Below are positions 34,960 through 45,059 of a stretch of DNA of 64,000 nucleotides, in pieces (position 1 is the stretch's first letter; the number at the start of each line of letters is the position of its first letter). The notes beneath the pieces are model-generated. The model was not told where the DNA came from and did not search any database. It saw only the letters and a program-made list of their open reading frames with translations. The DNA is from Vibrio harveyi NBRC 15634 = ATCC 14126 = KCTC 12724 (lineage in GTDB: Bacteria > Pseudomonadota > Gammaproteobacteria > Enterobacterales > Vibrionaceae): the NCBI RefSeq assembly GCF_001591145.1, contig NZ_BCUF01000002.1:158629-222628 (forward strand), written 5' to 3'. The translations under genes and the position numbers were made by a program.

Positions 34960-35372
34960 TGGCGTGTGAACTCGCTCAGTCTTTAATGGCGTCAGGAATC
35001 GAAGTGACGCCTTACTTTTGGCAGAAAAGCACCATCTTGCTCGGGCAACGATACGAGTGCGACGGTATGGAACTGGTATTCCGAGTGGAAGAAGGTGAAA
35101 TCATCATCGTACTGCTGCGAAGAATCAGCCCTAATCAAGGTTTGAGCAATCCTTTCTCTGCTCTGTTTTTGCTCGCAGAACACGCGATCCGATTGTACCC
35201 ACCCGATTGGAGCATTCGCGGCAACGTTGACGTATTGCGAGGCAGCAATATGAGTAGCCAAAGGTTAGCGCAGTTCTATTTAAAAGCCTGTGGGGCGAGC
35301 CACGATGAACAAGAAGATTGGTACTTCTTGCGCCTCAGTGATTACCGCCCACTTAAAAAGAGAAAAAAGTAA
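34959..35372 (+). CDS. vcrR: VcrR, LcrR-like protein
   Basis: A 137-residue cytoplasmic protein in the lcrR/pcrR position between vcrD and vcrG. LcrR is needed for normal display of LcrV (VcrV here) and acts chaperone-like. Its ATG overlaps the vcrD stop (TAATGG). Basic C-terminus KKRKK. Confidence 0.88.
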   Translation: MACELAQSLMASGIEVTPYFWQKSTILLGQRYECDGMELVFRVEEGEIIIVLLRRISPNQGLSNPFSALFLLAEHAIRLYPPDWSIRGNVDVLRGSNMSSQRLAQFYLKACGASHDEQEDWYFLRLSDYRPLKKRKK

Positions 35373-35432
35373 AAACTCTCGACTGTTACTGACAGCATCC
35401 AAGAGATGCTTCGCTTTAAGATAGGTATCAAG

Positions 35433-35723
35433 ATGAAGCAACCCTTTACCGAAACCATTGAAAAATCAGAACTTGCTATCCGTAATGCGGAAGATAGAAC
35501 TGATGTCTTCAATGAATTACTTGAAGGATTAGGCGTTGGTCCAGTAGCAGGAAATATTCTGCTCGATGGGTTAAATGCTTCGCCCCAATTGATGAAACAA
35601 GCAGAGCATGAACTGCTTGAAGAAGTACAACGCCGCAGACAACAACAGCATCAAGTGCAAGCCACGAGTACCAAAGGCTCTAGGCGCAAGCGACCAACAA
35701 TGATGCGTGGCATGGTGATCTAG
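35433..35723 (+). CDS. vcrG: VcrG, LcrG-like tip-protein chaperone
   Basis: A 96-residue protein. LcrG/PcrG binds the tip protein LcrV and helps block effector secretion from inside. The sequence has the LcrG-like start FTETIEKSELAIRNAEDR and a basic C-terminus. I place the start at ATG 35433, where the LcrG-like sequence begins; an in-frame ATG at 35406 would add nine residues. Confidence 0.85.
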   Translation: MKQPFTETIEKSELAIRNAEDRTDVFNELLEGLGVGPVAGNILLDGLNASPQLMKQAEHELLEEVQRRRQQQHQVQATSTKGSRRKRPTMMRGMVI

Positions 35724-35733
35724 AGGTTTCTAA

Positions 35734-37824
35734 ATGACGGATATGACAACCATGAACTCTGTATCTGGAGTTCTAAATACAGCAACGAATCGTGACTCTC
35801 AAGCCTCTTTCCAGCAGCGTTTGGTAGAGACCCTTTCTCCAATTCTAGGCGATTCCGATGCAGCTCAATTAGAGTCTTTGATTCGCCAATTACCAATGGT
35901 AGTTGGGCGTACCGAACAAGAAAGTTTGGACCTGTATGCAGATTCATTACGCACGCTGCTAGAAAAGCAAGCCGCCTTTACGGGGACTGCTGCCGCTGAG
36001 ACTGCTGCGCATTGGATGCAGTCACTGCAACACCAAGCGGTGAATGGTCAGATTGCGCCTCAAGACGTAGTGACTGGCGTAAACAACACGCTCGCGCATC
36101 AATTCCAGTCTTGGTTCGATAAGCAATTAAAAGATACGGTCGACAGCTCGCTTCCAACAGATTTTATCAATGAGTTTCGTTTAGGCAGCCAAAGCACCCA
36201 AGCGCAGCAAATTGCAGCCCTAGATGCGAGCGCGCTTACAGCCGCGACAGCAGAGATCAGCAAATTTGTAGACGCTCTTGCGCAGCAAATGAGCTCTAGC
36301 GAAGTCCGTGATAGTGCGATTTCATTTTTGCGCAATGCCTTTCGTAATCTAGGCTCGGTAGATATCAACGGGCTCAAGAACTCGAACTACTTGCTAACGC
36401 AAGAAAGCTTCAGTGCAGCGGTTACAGCTCAACTGGTTACTTCTTTGGACAGCGTAGGCATCACGTTAAGTAACAGTGATGCTAAGGCTTTGGCAGATAA
36501 GATTGCTTGGATTCCAGGTATGTCCAAGCAAGAGCTTACCGGTGCATTAAATGACCTAGCAAAACAAGTGAAAGGTCAGTACGAAAACGAATACGGGGCA
36601 GGACAGGTTGGTCAACTGCAAAACGTGCTTAATGCCGTGGTAGCAAACCTCAAGAACTCCCCAAATGCGATAACACTTTCGAGTTTGTTTTCTAGCATTG
36701 CGGTAAGCCTTGTGAACAAGCAAGTCGATACGTTTTACGGTAACCTCCATAAGGTACAGAAATACCAAGCGACGCAAGATCAGGTTGATCTAATCAAACA
36801 AAATACTGCACGAGACATAAACCTGCTATTTGAGAAGATTGTTGCCAGAAAAGACATTGGTACTGATTTCATTACGCGTCATCAAAAAATGATGGAGAAC
36901 CTTAGCAAGTTAAATACGCGCTTGAGCAAAATCTCAGAAGAAGAAAAGAAGATAACCACAGGAGCTGACGGGAAAGAGCACGCTGATGTTAAAGCGGAAC
37001 ACTCTCTGACTGCTCGCGATTTACTGTCTGTGATTGAATCCAGCATTGGTGATCGCTTTGATGAGCGTGTGCTGTTTGCCTTAAACGAGCGTCGCGTTAA
37101 CCGACTTGAAAAACGAGATCAGCAAAAAGAGGAACTTCAGTCTTATACAGCAAGGCTAAAAATCTTTGGTGAAGTACAGTCTCAGATACATATCAAGCAA
37201 AGTGGAAGCGGTACTTATGGTGAAGGTTACAACCCTGAAAGTTATAAATTTAACCACACCAGTTTTAACTACAGTACTCCAGAAGAATTTCATAAGTCAC
37301 CTGAGTTTAAACATCTAAGTGAAGTTTTTCGAAGTGACAAAGGCTGGGGGCAACCTGGACCAGGTAAGAGAGCGAATATCTATCAAGATTATATCGATTT
37401 TGACGCGATAAACAGAGACAAGGTTAACTTGTCTAGTGTCATCGAGAGTCGAAATGGAACAGATGTTCGATTCATTTTTACTAAAGAGAATGTCGAGAAA
37501 TACATCAAGCCAGAATTTCGACATCCATCTGGTGGAATTCAGCCTTCACCCGAAGACGTACTAAAGGTCACACACCGTATGTTTTTGAGATATGAAGGTA
37601 TTGATGCAAAAAATGAGAATTATCAAAATGGCGAGAAATCCAAAAAATTGTCTGATTTCTCTAGTTCTGTCAGTGATAAATCCAAGTTGCTTAACGATGA
37701 AGTGCAAATCAAAACCACTGAGCTGAACGACACCAGTTCTCAATACAACTCTACCGTTGAAGCTATGAACAAGTTTGTTCAGAAGTACCACAGTATTTTA
37801 CAAGAAATCCTACGAGCGATTTAA
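35734..37824 (+). CDS. vcrV: VcrV, needle-tip protein (enlarged LcrV/PcrV)
   Basis: A 696-residue protein in the lcrV position. LcrV and PcrV have about 300 residues and cap the needle to assemble the translocon; Vibrio versions are much longer. Long helices are predicted near residues 340-500 and at the C-terminus (QYNSTVEAMNKFVQKYHSIL), which would form the coiled coil that packs on the needle. A polar, Gly/Pro/Tyr-rich segment at about residues 485-625 (SGSGTYGEGYNPESYKF and onwards) is encoded by visibly more AT-rich DNA than its surroundings and lies between the predicted helices. Directly followed by vcrH. Confidence 0.88.
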   Translation: MTDMTTMNSVSGVLNTATNRDSQASFQQRLVETLSPILGDSDAAQLESLIRQLPMVVGRTEQESLDLYADSLRTLLEKQAAFTGTAAAETAAHWMQSLQHQAVNGQIAPQDVVTGVNNTLAHQFQSWFDKQLKDTVDSSLPTDFINEFRLGSQSTQAQQIAALDASALTAATAEISKFVDALAQQMSSSEVRDSAISFLRNAFRNLGSVDINGLKNSNYLLTQESFSAAVTAQLVTSLDSVGITLSNSDAKALADKIAWIPGMSKQELTGALNDLAKQVKGQYENEYGAGQVGQLQNVLNAVVANLKNSPNAITLSSLFSSIAVSLVNKQVDTFYGNLHKVQKYQATQDQVDLIKQNTARDINLLFEKIVARKDIGTDFITRHQKMMENLSKLNTRLSKISEEEKKITTGADGKEHADVKAEHSLTARDLLSVIESSIGDRFDERVLFALNERRVNRLEKRDQQKEELQSYTARLKIFGEVQSQIHIKQSGSGTYGEGYNPESYKFNHTSFNYSTPEEFHKSPEFKHLSEVFRSDKGWGQPGPGKRANIYQDYIDFDAINRDKVNLSSVIESRNGTDVRFIFTKENVEKYIKPEFRHPSGGIQPSPEDVLKVTHRMFLRYEGIDAKNENYQNGEKSKKLSDFSSSVSDKSKLLNDEVQIKTTELNDTSSQYNSTVEAMNKFVQKYHSILQEILRAI

Positions 37825-37836
37825 GGATAAACAACC

Positions 37837-38328
37837 ATGACTACACAAAACGCGGCAACTGACCCATCTCAAATGCAAGCAGAGGAACTACTTTCTTTTC
37901 TAGAGGATGGGGGTACGTTAAAAATGCTGCACGACGTATCGGCAGATACTATCGAGCACATTTATGCGGTTGGATACAACTTTTTCCAATCAGGCAAGGT
38001 AGAGCAAGCCGCTAAGGTTTTCCAACTACTTAGCATGCTTGATCATTACCAAGCGCGCTTTTTCATTGGTTTGGGAGCCGCTCGTCAGGAACTGGGTGAG
38101 TACCTGCAGGCGATTGATGCCTACAGCTACGCTGCGCTTGTGGATATTAATGATCCACGCCCACCTTTCCACTCTGCAGAATGTCACCTTAAGCTTGAGC
38201 AATTGACAGAAGCAGAGAGTGGGTTTTACAGCGCGAAGGAGATGTCTGCCGGGAAATCAGAGTATGCAGACTTGCATCAACGAGCAGACATCATGTTAGA
38301 AGCGGTGAGAAACAAAAGGAGTAACTAG
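37837..38328 (+). CDS. vcrH: VcrH, class II chaperone of VopB and VopD
   Basis: A 163-residue TPR protein of the SycD/LcrH/PcrH type. The start of the first repeat (IYAVGYNFFQSGKVEQAAKV) and following repeats (YQARFFIGLGAARQELGEYL, YSYAALVDINDPRPPFHSAE) match the family. It holds both translocators before secretion. Immediately precedes vopB and vopD. Confidence 0.95.
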   Translation: MTTQNAATDPSQMQAEELLSFLEDGGTLKMLHDVSADTIEHIYAVGYNFFQSGKVEQAAKVFQLLSMLDHYQARFFIGLGAARQELGEYLQAIDAYSYAALVDINDPRPPFHSAECHLKLEQLTEAESGFYSAKEMSAGKSEYADLHQRADIMLEAVRNKRSN

Positions 38329-38331
38329 AAT

Positions 38332-39531
38332 ATGAATTCTATTGCACTTGACCGCACTCAGAGTCAGGTATACACACCTGATTCTGGCCAAACTATGTTA
38401 GACAAGGTAACGAAGACCGCATCTCATGCGTCACCTTCTGTAACCGTTGAAAACGTAAAAGGTAAAGATGCTGAAGCATTGAACACTGGTAAAGTTAAAG
38501 TTCAGCTTGATGCACCTAATGCCGCAGTAAGCGATAAGGTTAATGAACTTACGCTGAAAGCCATGGCTCAGCTACAAAAAATCGTAGACTCGATTGCCAA
38601 GGTTTTGCATGCGGTTGCCGACAATACGGGCTCGCTAGCAGTGAGAATCATCGCAGGTTCTGCGGATGATTTTGAAGTAGAGCTGGCTGCAATCACAGAC
38701 AAACTGAAGAGTGCTCAAAACGAGCTTAAAATTCAGGAAGTGAAAGTAGCGAAAGCGAAGCACGAGCAAGAAATGGCAGAAAACCAAGAGAAGATCAAAG
38801 AGTCTGAAGCTGCGGCAAAAGAAGCTCAGAAGTCAGGCTTAGCCTCTAAGATCTTCGGTTGGATCAGTGCTGTTGTCTCTATTGTCGTTGGTGCCATCAT
38901 GGTGGCTACTGGTGTTGGTGCGGCAGCAGGCGCATTAATGATTGCCGGCGGCGTGATGGGCGCGGTTAGCATGGTTCTACAAGAGCCAGCTGTACAAGAC
39001 GCGATGAAAGAGGCTGGTATTAATGTCGATGCTCTCAACAAGGTCGTGATGGCTCTAGAGATTGCCGTAGCAGTTATCGGGGCAATCGTCACCTTTGGCG
39101 GCGCCGCTGCAGGTGGTATCGCGAAATTGGCGGCGAAGAGTGCAGGTAAGATTGCACAGAAAGTCACTGATATTGCGACCAAAGCAGCAGCGAACATGGC
39201 GAAGATCGCAGATATGGGCTCTAAAGCTGCGACTACGACTGCGAAAGCAATCCGTTTTGGTGCAGAAACCGTCGACCTTGCTGTCAATGTTGGTAAGGGG
39301 ACCACTGATGCGGTTCATGCTTCTAAGAACGCGAAAGTTACTAATATCCAATCGGATATCACTGACTTGCGAGCGAAGATGACCCTTAGCCAAGCGGTTA
39401 TCGACAAGCTTAAAGAAGAGATCGCTAAGCTGATGGAAGATTTCCAAGAGCTAATGAGTGTCATAATGCAGATGATTCAGGCGAAAGGCGAAACGATGCA
39501 AGCGGTGATGAGCCGTCCAGCGACGGTTTAA
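38332..39531 (+). CDS. vopB: VopB, translocon pore protein
   Basis: A 399-residue YopB/PopB-family translocator. A coiled-coil region (about 110-165) is followed by two hydrophobic segments near 179-220 (AVVSIVVGAIMVATGVGAAA and on) and 242-265 (IAVAVIGAIVTFGGAAAGGI), then a C-terminal coiled coil. With VopD it forms the pore in the host membrane. It lies between its chaperone gene and vopD. Confidence 0.95.
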   Translation: MNSIALDRTQSQVYTPDSGQTMLDKVTKTASHASPSVTVENVKGKDAEALNTGKVKVQLDAPNAAVSDKVNELTLKAMAQLQKIVDSIAKVLHAVADNTGSLAVRIIAGSADDFEVELAAITDKLKSAQNELKIQEVKVAKAKHEQEMAENQEKIKESEAAAKEAQKSGLASKIFGWISAVVSIVVGAIMVATGVGAAAGALMIAGGVMGAVSMVLQEPAVQDAMKEAGINVDALNKVVMALEIAVAVIGAIVTFGGAAAGGIAKLAAKSAGKIAQKVTDIATKAAANMAKIADMGSKAATTTAKAIRFGAETVDLAVNVGKGTTDAVHASKNAKVTNIQSDITDLRAKMTLSQAVIDKLKEEIAKLMEDFQELMSVIMQMIQAKGETMQAVMSRPATV

Positions 39532-39540
39532 GGAGCGTTT

Positions 39541-40554
39541 ATGTTAGATAAAATTGGCAATACTGGACGTGCAGATCTTTACGGTTTGGGCGAGCAAGGT
39601 AAAACCACTAAGGCTGAAAAAGCGCCTGAGACAAAAACGGAAGCTGCGGCAATCCGTGGTAACAGCGAGGCAGCAGTATCAGGTCCTAAACATTACCAAT
39701 TGGATGGTCCAAAAGCACCTGCAATCGGCGATCAAGCTCGAGTAGTTGAAAAGCTGATGAGCGCATTGGCGCCAACTGTGAATCTGCTAATGCAGACAAC
39801 AGAAAAAGCCCTAAACGGTGAGCAGGTCATTAAATCTCCATCGGACGCGATTTCACAATCACTGTCTCTGCTTACGCTGCTTTATCAAGTGTCTAAGCTA
39901 AGCCGTGAGCAGCAAGTACTGCAACGTGAAATTGCTGTTGAAGCAAACGTAGCAAGCCTTAAGAGCCAAGCACAAGAGCTTAACAACTCAGCCAAAGCGA
40001 TGATCGCAATGGCGGTTATCTCTGGTGTTATGGCGGGTGTTACCGCAATCATGGGCGCAGTTGGCTCAATGAAAGCAGGTAAGAAGATCAAACAAGAAGC
40101 CGCTGGTAACAAAGCATTTAAGGGGCAACAAGCAAACTTAGATGCCAAAATGGCTGAGATCAAAAACACCAAAGGTTTTGAAGGCGCGAAAGCAAAACGT
40201 GGGGAAATGCACCGCGAAGCAAATATGATTCGTACCGATATGGATCATATCAAAGCGGATACCACGGCTTACGGACGTAAGTTTGATAAGCAAATGGGCA
40301 ACAACCAAGCGACGAACTCAGTCATTCAAGCTCTGACTCAAATGGCAAACTCTGCGTCAAACGTAGAGCAAACCAAAGCTCAGGCTCGTAGTAAAGAAGA
40401 CGAAGTTCTAGCGACACGCGCACAAGCATCTAAACAGAAAGCAGACGAAAACGTCGGCTTCCAAGAAGGGTTGCTAAAAGAGTTGCGTGAACTGTTCCGC
40501 TCAATTGCTGATAGCCAAAACCAAGCATGGCGTGCATCTATCCCAACGGTTTAA
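39541..40554 (+). CDS. vopD: VopD, translocon pore protein
   Basis: A 337-residue YopD/PopD-family translocator. One main membrane segment (AMIAMAVISGVMAGVTAIMG, about 153-172) and a C-terminal amphipathic helix region (FQEGLLKELRELFRSIADS) are visible. It ends the vopN-vopD operon. Confidence 0.94.
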   Translation: MLDKIGNTGRADLYGLGEQGKTTKAEKAPETKTEAAAIRGNSEAAVSGPKHYQLDGPKAPAIGDQARVVEKLMSALAPTVNLLMQTTEKALNGEQVIKSPSDAISQSLSLLTLLYQVSKLSREQQVLQREIAVEANVASLKSQAQELNNSAKAMIAMAVISGVMAGVTAIMGAVGSMKAGKKIKQEAAGNKAFKGQQANLDAKMAEIKNTKGFEGAKAKRGEMHREANMIRTDMDHIKADTTAYGRKFDKQMGNNQATNSVIQALTQMANSASNVEQTKAQARSKEDEVLATRAQASKQKADENVGFQEGLLKELRELFRSIADSQNQAWRASIPTV

Positions 40555-40584
40555 ACCGTAGCGGATAAGATCGCATAAAGAGTT

Positions 40585-40612
40585 AAGGCGCTGTATATAC
40601 AGCGCCTTTTTT
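40585..40612 (+). terminator. Terminator of the vopN-vopD operon
   Basis: A stem AAGGCGCTGTA/TACAGCGCCTT followed by TTTT, 30 bp after vopD. Confidence 0.88.
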
Positions 40613-40648
40613 GTGTGGATCGCAATGGTATAAGCCGTAAAAGCCAAA

Positions 40649-40825
40649 CTATTCTTTTGGTTTTGAAACGCTTTGCTTCCGGTAGTAGCTGAACGCAATG
40701 ACGCTCTCTACGGTTAAGATTGAAAACAGCTTTATGTTGTCCGATAGCGGTAGAAGTAGAATACAGACCAGTGCGGTAACGCTAGCGGTCAAACAAATTG
40801 ATAGCCGATGCTTTTGACGTTCCAT
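40649..40825 (-). CDS. Small membrane protein, 58 residues
   Basis: A short open frame on the minus strand downstream of vopD. It begins MERQKHRLSICLTASVTALV and has two hydrophobic stretches (ASVTALVCILLLPL and FSILTVESVIAFSYY) with a charged tail ending SKPKE. TAGGA lies at good distance before the ATG, which supports translation. No function is recognised. It is convergent with the T3SS1 operon and its orientation differs from both neighbours. Confidence 0.55.
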   Translation of the reverse strand: MERQKHRLSICLTASVTALVCILLLPLSDNIKLFSILTVESVIAFSYYRKQSVSKPKE

Positions 40826-41131
40826 GTCGAGTCCTACGGTATGGTTTTCAATGTCTTGTTACTTGGCGTTTTCATCAAGAAGGTTGAGTTTAGGCTACCT
40901 AATTTGTTGGATCATCGCTTCTTTCTATATGATTAAAGCTATTGAAAATTTGAGTGCCTTTATAGCACAGGTGCTTTGAAGGGCGAGTTGCCTTGGTTCG
41001 TATGTTTCGTTAACGATTTTTGATTTAGAACCACTAGATCTTCAAATTGTTGCCTCGCCTTCAAACCAAGTCATTCTTGCTGAACCTAGCACCTTGAGAT
41101 TAATTGGGTATACAGCAAGTTAAGTAGGGAA
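40826..41131. other. Intergenic region with a truncated ERIC-like repeat
   Basis: About 300 bases before the MerR gene. The part from about 41012 is an ERIC-like fragment; the rest shows no gene. Confidence 0.4.
41012..41113. repeat. ERIC-like repeat, left-truncated copy
   Basis: Contains TTTTGATTTAGAACCACTAG, CCAAGTCATTCTTGCTGAAC and an ATTGGGTATA right end, in the same order as the full copy at 2693-2834. The left inverted end is missing. Confidence 0.65.
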
Positions 41132-41494
41132 ATGAGCATGAACATGAGTGAGTTTTCGAAGCGTGTTGAACTGTCGCCTCATACACTCAGATATTATGAA
41201 AAAATTGGTTTATTGAAGAATATTCAAAGATCCCCCAGTGGACATAGGATGTATACCGCCAAAGACTTGTCTTGGATCGAGTTCGTCAAACGTTTGAAAG
41301 ACACCGCGATGCCGCTTGAAGAGATCCTTAAGTACGCAGATTTACGTGAAGTAGGCGAGAGCACGATTGAAGAGCGTCAGGTATTACTAGAGAAACATCA
41401 AGAAAAACTGACTGAATACCTAGAGTTACAGAAGCAACACCTTGCAGCGCTAGAAGCAAAAATAGATTTGTATAAGCAAGGAAAAGTTCGTTGA
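41132..41494 (+). CDS. MerR-family transcription regulator
   Basis: A 120-residue regulator. The winged-helix N-terminus has MSEFSKRVELSPHTLRYYEK and IQRSPSGHRMYTAKDLSWIE. A dimerisation helix follows (LLEKHQEKLTEYLELQKQHL). The effector end has no cysteine cluster for metals, so it belongs with the AdhR/YyaN-like MerR regulators of aldehyde or redox stress. A 19-bp-spacer promoter overlaps its stop codon and leads into the next gene, its likely target. Confidence 0.9.
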   Translation: MSMNMSEFSKRVELSPHTLRYYEKIGLLKNIQRSPSGHRMYTAKDLSWIEFVKRLKDTAMPLEEILKYADLREVGESTIEERQVLLEKHQEKLTEYLELQKQHLAALEAKIDLYKQGKVR

Positions 41495-41521
41495 CTTAGA
41501 GTTAACTCTAACTTGTAGAGT
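41491..41521 (+). promoter_or_regulatory. MerR-type promoter with 19-bp spacer and operator
   Basis: TTGACT (41491-41496) and TAGAGT (41516-41521) are separated by exactly 19 bases. The spacer contains the dyad AGAGTTAACTCT. An overlong spacer with a central palindrome is the hallmark of promoters activated by MerR-family proteins through DNA twisting. Confidence 0.75.
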
Positions 41522-41552
41522 GTTCCTAGATTCATACAAAAGGAGCATCAAC

Positions 41553-41936
41553 ATGTCATCGTCACGCTTTGATCAAGGATTAAAACTGCTTTCAGACATC
41601 GATGGTGAGGCAGGGCATAACGTTATTGATAGTCTGCAAGATATCTGTCCGGACTTAGCCAAGTTCACCATTGAATACCCGTTCGGAGATATTTACTCGC
41701 GACCTGCACTGGATATCAAATCGCGTGAAATCGCGACGGTTGCGGCATTAACAGCATTGGGGCACTGTCAGCCGCAGTTAAAAGTACACTTAAATGCAGC
41801 ATTGAATGTTGGGTGTACAGCAGAAGAGATAAAAGAAGTCTTACTGCAAATGTCGGTTTATGCAGGGTTTCCTGCGGCATTAAACGGAATGTTTGCGTTC
41901 AAGGAGGTCCTCGCTGAACGGAGTGATCTGAATTAA
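41553..41936 (+). CDS. Carboxymuconolactone decarboxylase-family protein
   Basis: A 127-residue protein of the CMD/AhpD-like fold. Family signatures SREIATVAALTALGH, QLKVHLNAALNVGCTAEEI and YAGFPAALNGMFAFKE are present. The AhpD CxxC pair is absent (single Cys in GHC), so it resembles the gamma-CMD-like group rather than a peroxidase partner. The reaction is not known. AGGAG precedes ATG 41553. Its promoter is of the MerR type, suggesting induction by the upstream regulator. Confidence 0.88.
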   Translation: MSSSRFDQGLKLLSDIDGEAGHNVIDSLQDICPDLAKFTIEYPFGDIYSRPALDIKSREIATVAALTALGHCQPQLKVHLNAALNVGCTAEEIKEVLLQMSVYAGFPAALNGMFAFKEVLAERSDLN

Positions 41937-41997
41937 TAGGGAGCACGCAGGTCGTAGCATCAAACCGCACTCAAGGTCTTGAAAAGGTAATACAACA

Positions 41998-42026
41998 AAG
42001 CCAGAGCGTCGAATCTGGCTTTTTCT
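41998..42026 (+). terminator. Terminator after the CMD-family gene
   Basis: A stem AAGCCAGA/TCTGGCTT followed by TTTCTT. Confidence 0.8.
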
Positions 42027-42218
42027 TAACTCATCTCATCTCTATTTAATCTACTAAGAAGGCGAGGACAACATGGGATGATCTTCTTATCTCTGCTTGG
42101 TCACCGCTATACCAATTCTTCGTTTATATAGCTTCAATCAATGGAATGTGCGCTGGTTAATGATTTTTATGTAAATAATGCCCCTGGACGTGATACAGCT
42201 AACAAAATTATTTTTGTT

Positions 42219-42236
42219 CGGTAACGTTCCCGAAAA
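42219..42236. promoter_or_regulatory. ScrR-like operator 1, upstream of the sucrose porin
   Basis: CGGTAACGTTCCCGAAAA resembles the operator before scrA (GCAAACGTTCCCGAAAA). The AACGTTCCCGAAAA part is identical. Confidence 0.65.
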
Positions 42237-42298
42237 GTTTGTATATTATCGCCCCATTGATACAAGTGGTAGAGACGCTCTGAGTCTGAGCGCTCTGA

Positions 42299-43774
<1,476 letters not shown>

Positions 43775-43802
43775 AGGGAGCTAACCTACAAAGAGTAATA
43801 AG

Positions 43803-43836
43803 AAAAGCGCCAACTGATTTCAGTTGGCGCTTTTTC
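43803..43836. terminator. Bidirectional terminator between the porin and scrR
   Basis: A stem AAAGCGCCAACTG/CAGTTGGCGCTTTTTC between convergent genes. Confidence 0.88.
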
Positions 43837-43837
43837 A

Positions 43838-44824
43838 TTAACAGGACTGACGCTCAATTGTTTTGAAGGTTAGTACCATCTTACTCATTTCAAAACTTCT
43901 GTTAGCAATTCTATCTAGTAACAGTTTCGCACCATTTTCCCCTGCTTTATCAAATGCATAGTTAAATGTTGATAAGGTTGGGGTGCACACTGATGCGAGC
44001 TCATCATCACCAACTCCTAACACTAAAACGTCTTTACCCGGTGTTAACCCGAGCTCTTGAATCGCTCTCATCGCACCGATAGCAATACGGTCTGTCGCAC
44101 AGAACAAGCCATCTAGCTTAGGGTTCTTTGTTAAGTGTTGTTTTGCCAATGAATAGCCAGAATCGATTGTAAAGTCACCACGAGCATGGAAGGCGAGCTC
44201 AAAACCATGATGTTGTAGCGCTTGAACAAATCCTTCAGAGCGTTGCTTATCTACCGCGATATCGTCACCTTGCACACCAATAAAACCCATGGTTTGGCAA
44301 CCTTTTGCAACCAGTCTATTTCCCGCTTCAAACCCTACTCGTGCGTCATCATGAATGATGCTTGGAATATTAAACATGGAGCCATCTTGACCGACGAGCA
44401 CAACTGGGACGGCTGAGTTTTGAATTGCTTTTACCAGCTTGGAATCGAGGTGGGTGGCGTAAAGAATGATCCCTTCAACCCGTTTTTGGTTAAAGATCTG
44501 AATGTATTCCAGTTCTTTTTCGTGGGCTTGGTGAGTGCTAGCAAGTAAGACATGTTTCCCAGCTTTTTCAAGGACATCGGTTAATCCATCGACACCTTGG
44601 GATGTGGCATGAGAGGAAACCCGAGGAACAATGACACCAACCAGATTGGTCTTTTGAGATTTTAGATCTTTAGCGACTTGGTTCGGCACATAGCCACACT
44701 CCGCTACTGCTTGGCGGACCTTCTGTTTTGTCGCTTCTTTTACGCCATACTCATCGTTTATAACCCGTGACACTGTTGATTTTGATACGCCAGCCAGACG
44801 GGCGACATCATGCAGACTCGCCAT
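43838..44824 (-). CDS. scrR: ScrR, LacI-family sucrose repressor
   Basis: A 328-residue LacI/GalR regulator. The N-terminal helix-turn-helix and hinge are SLHDVARLAGVSKSTVSRVI and later AVAECGYVPNQVAKDL. A sugar-binding domain follows (VGVIVPRVSSH, VVLVGQDG, GFIGVQGDD, LDGLFCATDRIAIGAM). It is placed inside the sucrose cluster and several LacI-type palindromes surround it, including one before its own start, so autoregulation is likely. Confidence 0.93.
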   Translation of the reverse strand: MASLHDVARLAGVSKSTVSRVINDEYGVKEATKQKVRQAVAECGYVPNQVAKDLKSQKTNLVGVIVPRVSSHATSQGVDGLTDVLEKAGKHVLLASTHQAHEKELEYIQIFNQKRVEGIILYATHLDSKLVKAIQNSAVPVVLVGQDGSMFNIPSIIHDDARVGFEAGNRLVAKGCQTMGFIGVQGDDIAVDKQRSEGFVQALQHHGFELAFHARGDFTIDSGYSLAKQHLTKNPKLDGLFCATDRIAIGAMRAIQELGLTPGKDVLVLGVGDDELASVCTPTLSTFNYAFDKAGENGAKLLLDRIANRSFEMSKMVLTFKTIERQSC

Positions 44825-44853
44825 TGTTCCTATCCATTCTGTTTTTCGTTTTT

Positions 44854-44868
44854 GGGATTGTTTGCAAA
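44854..44868. promoter_or_regulatory. ScrR-like operator 3, upstream of scrR
   Basis: GGGATTGTTTGCAAA differs from the operator form GGGAACGTTTGCAAA at two bases; it lies about 30 bp before scrR and fits autoregulation. Confidence 0.5.
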
Positions 44869-45001
44869 GAGAAGATGAAAATCTCTTTGATAAGTAGCGA
44901 TTCTAACCTCCTATACTGCTCTTAGGGAGAGAATTTGACGATCATTCTCACATTCTCTCTGCTTTATCTTTGATCATTTGGTTTTATTGAGCAAAAATCT
45001 G

Positions 45002-45022
45002 TTTTGCAAACGTTCCCGAAAA
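45002..45022. promoter_or_regulatory. ScrR-like operator 4, upstream of scrA
   Basis: TTTTGCAAACGTTCCCGAAAA, quoted here from TTTGCAAACGTTCCCGAAAA, forms a LacI-type imperfect palindrome centred on AACGTT. It lies about 40 bp before scrA. Confidence 0.75.
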
Positions 45023-45059
45023 TATCGCAAGCTCAGATAATAATCCAATGGGGTATGAA

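Noticed and set aside
38826..39447. Long antisense frames opposite vopB
   Set aside because: They mirror the Ala/Gly-rich codon pattern of vopB and have no ribosome site or recognised domain.
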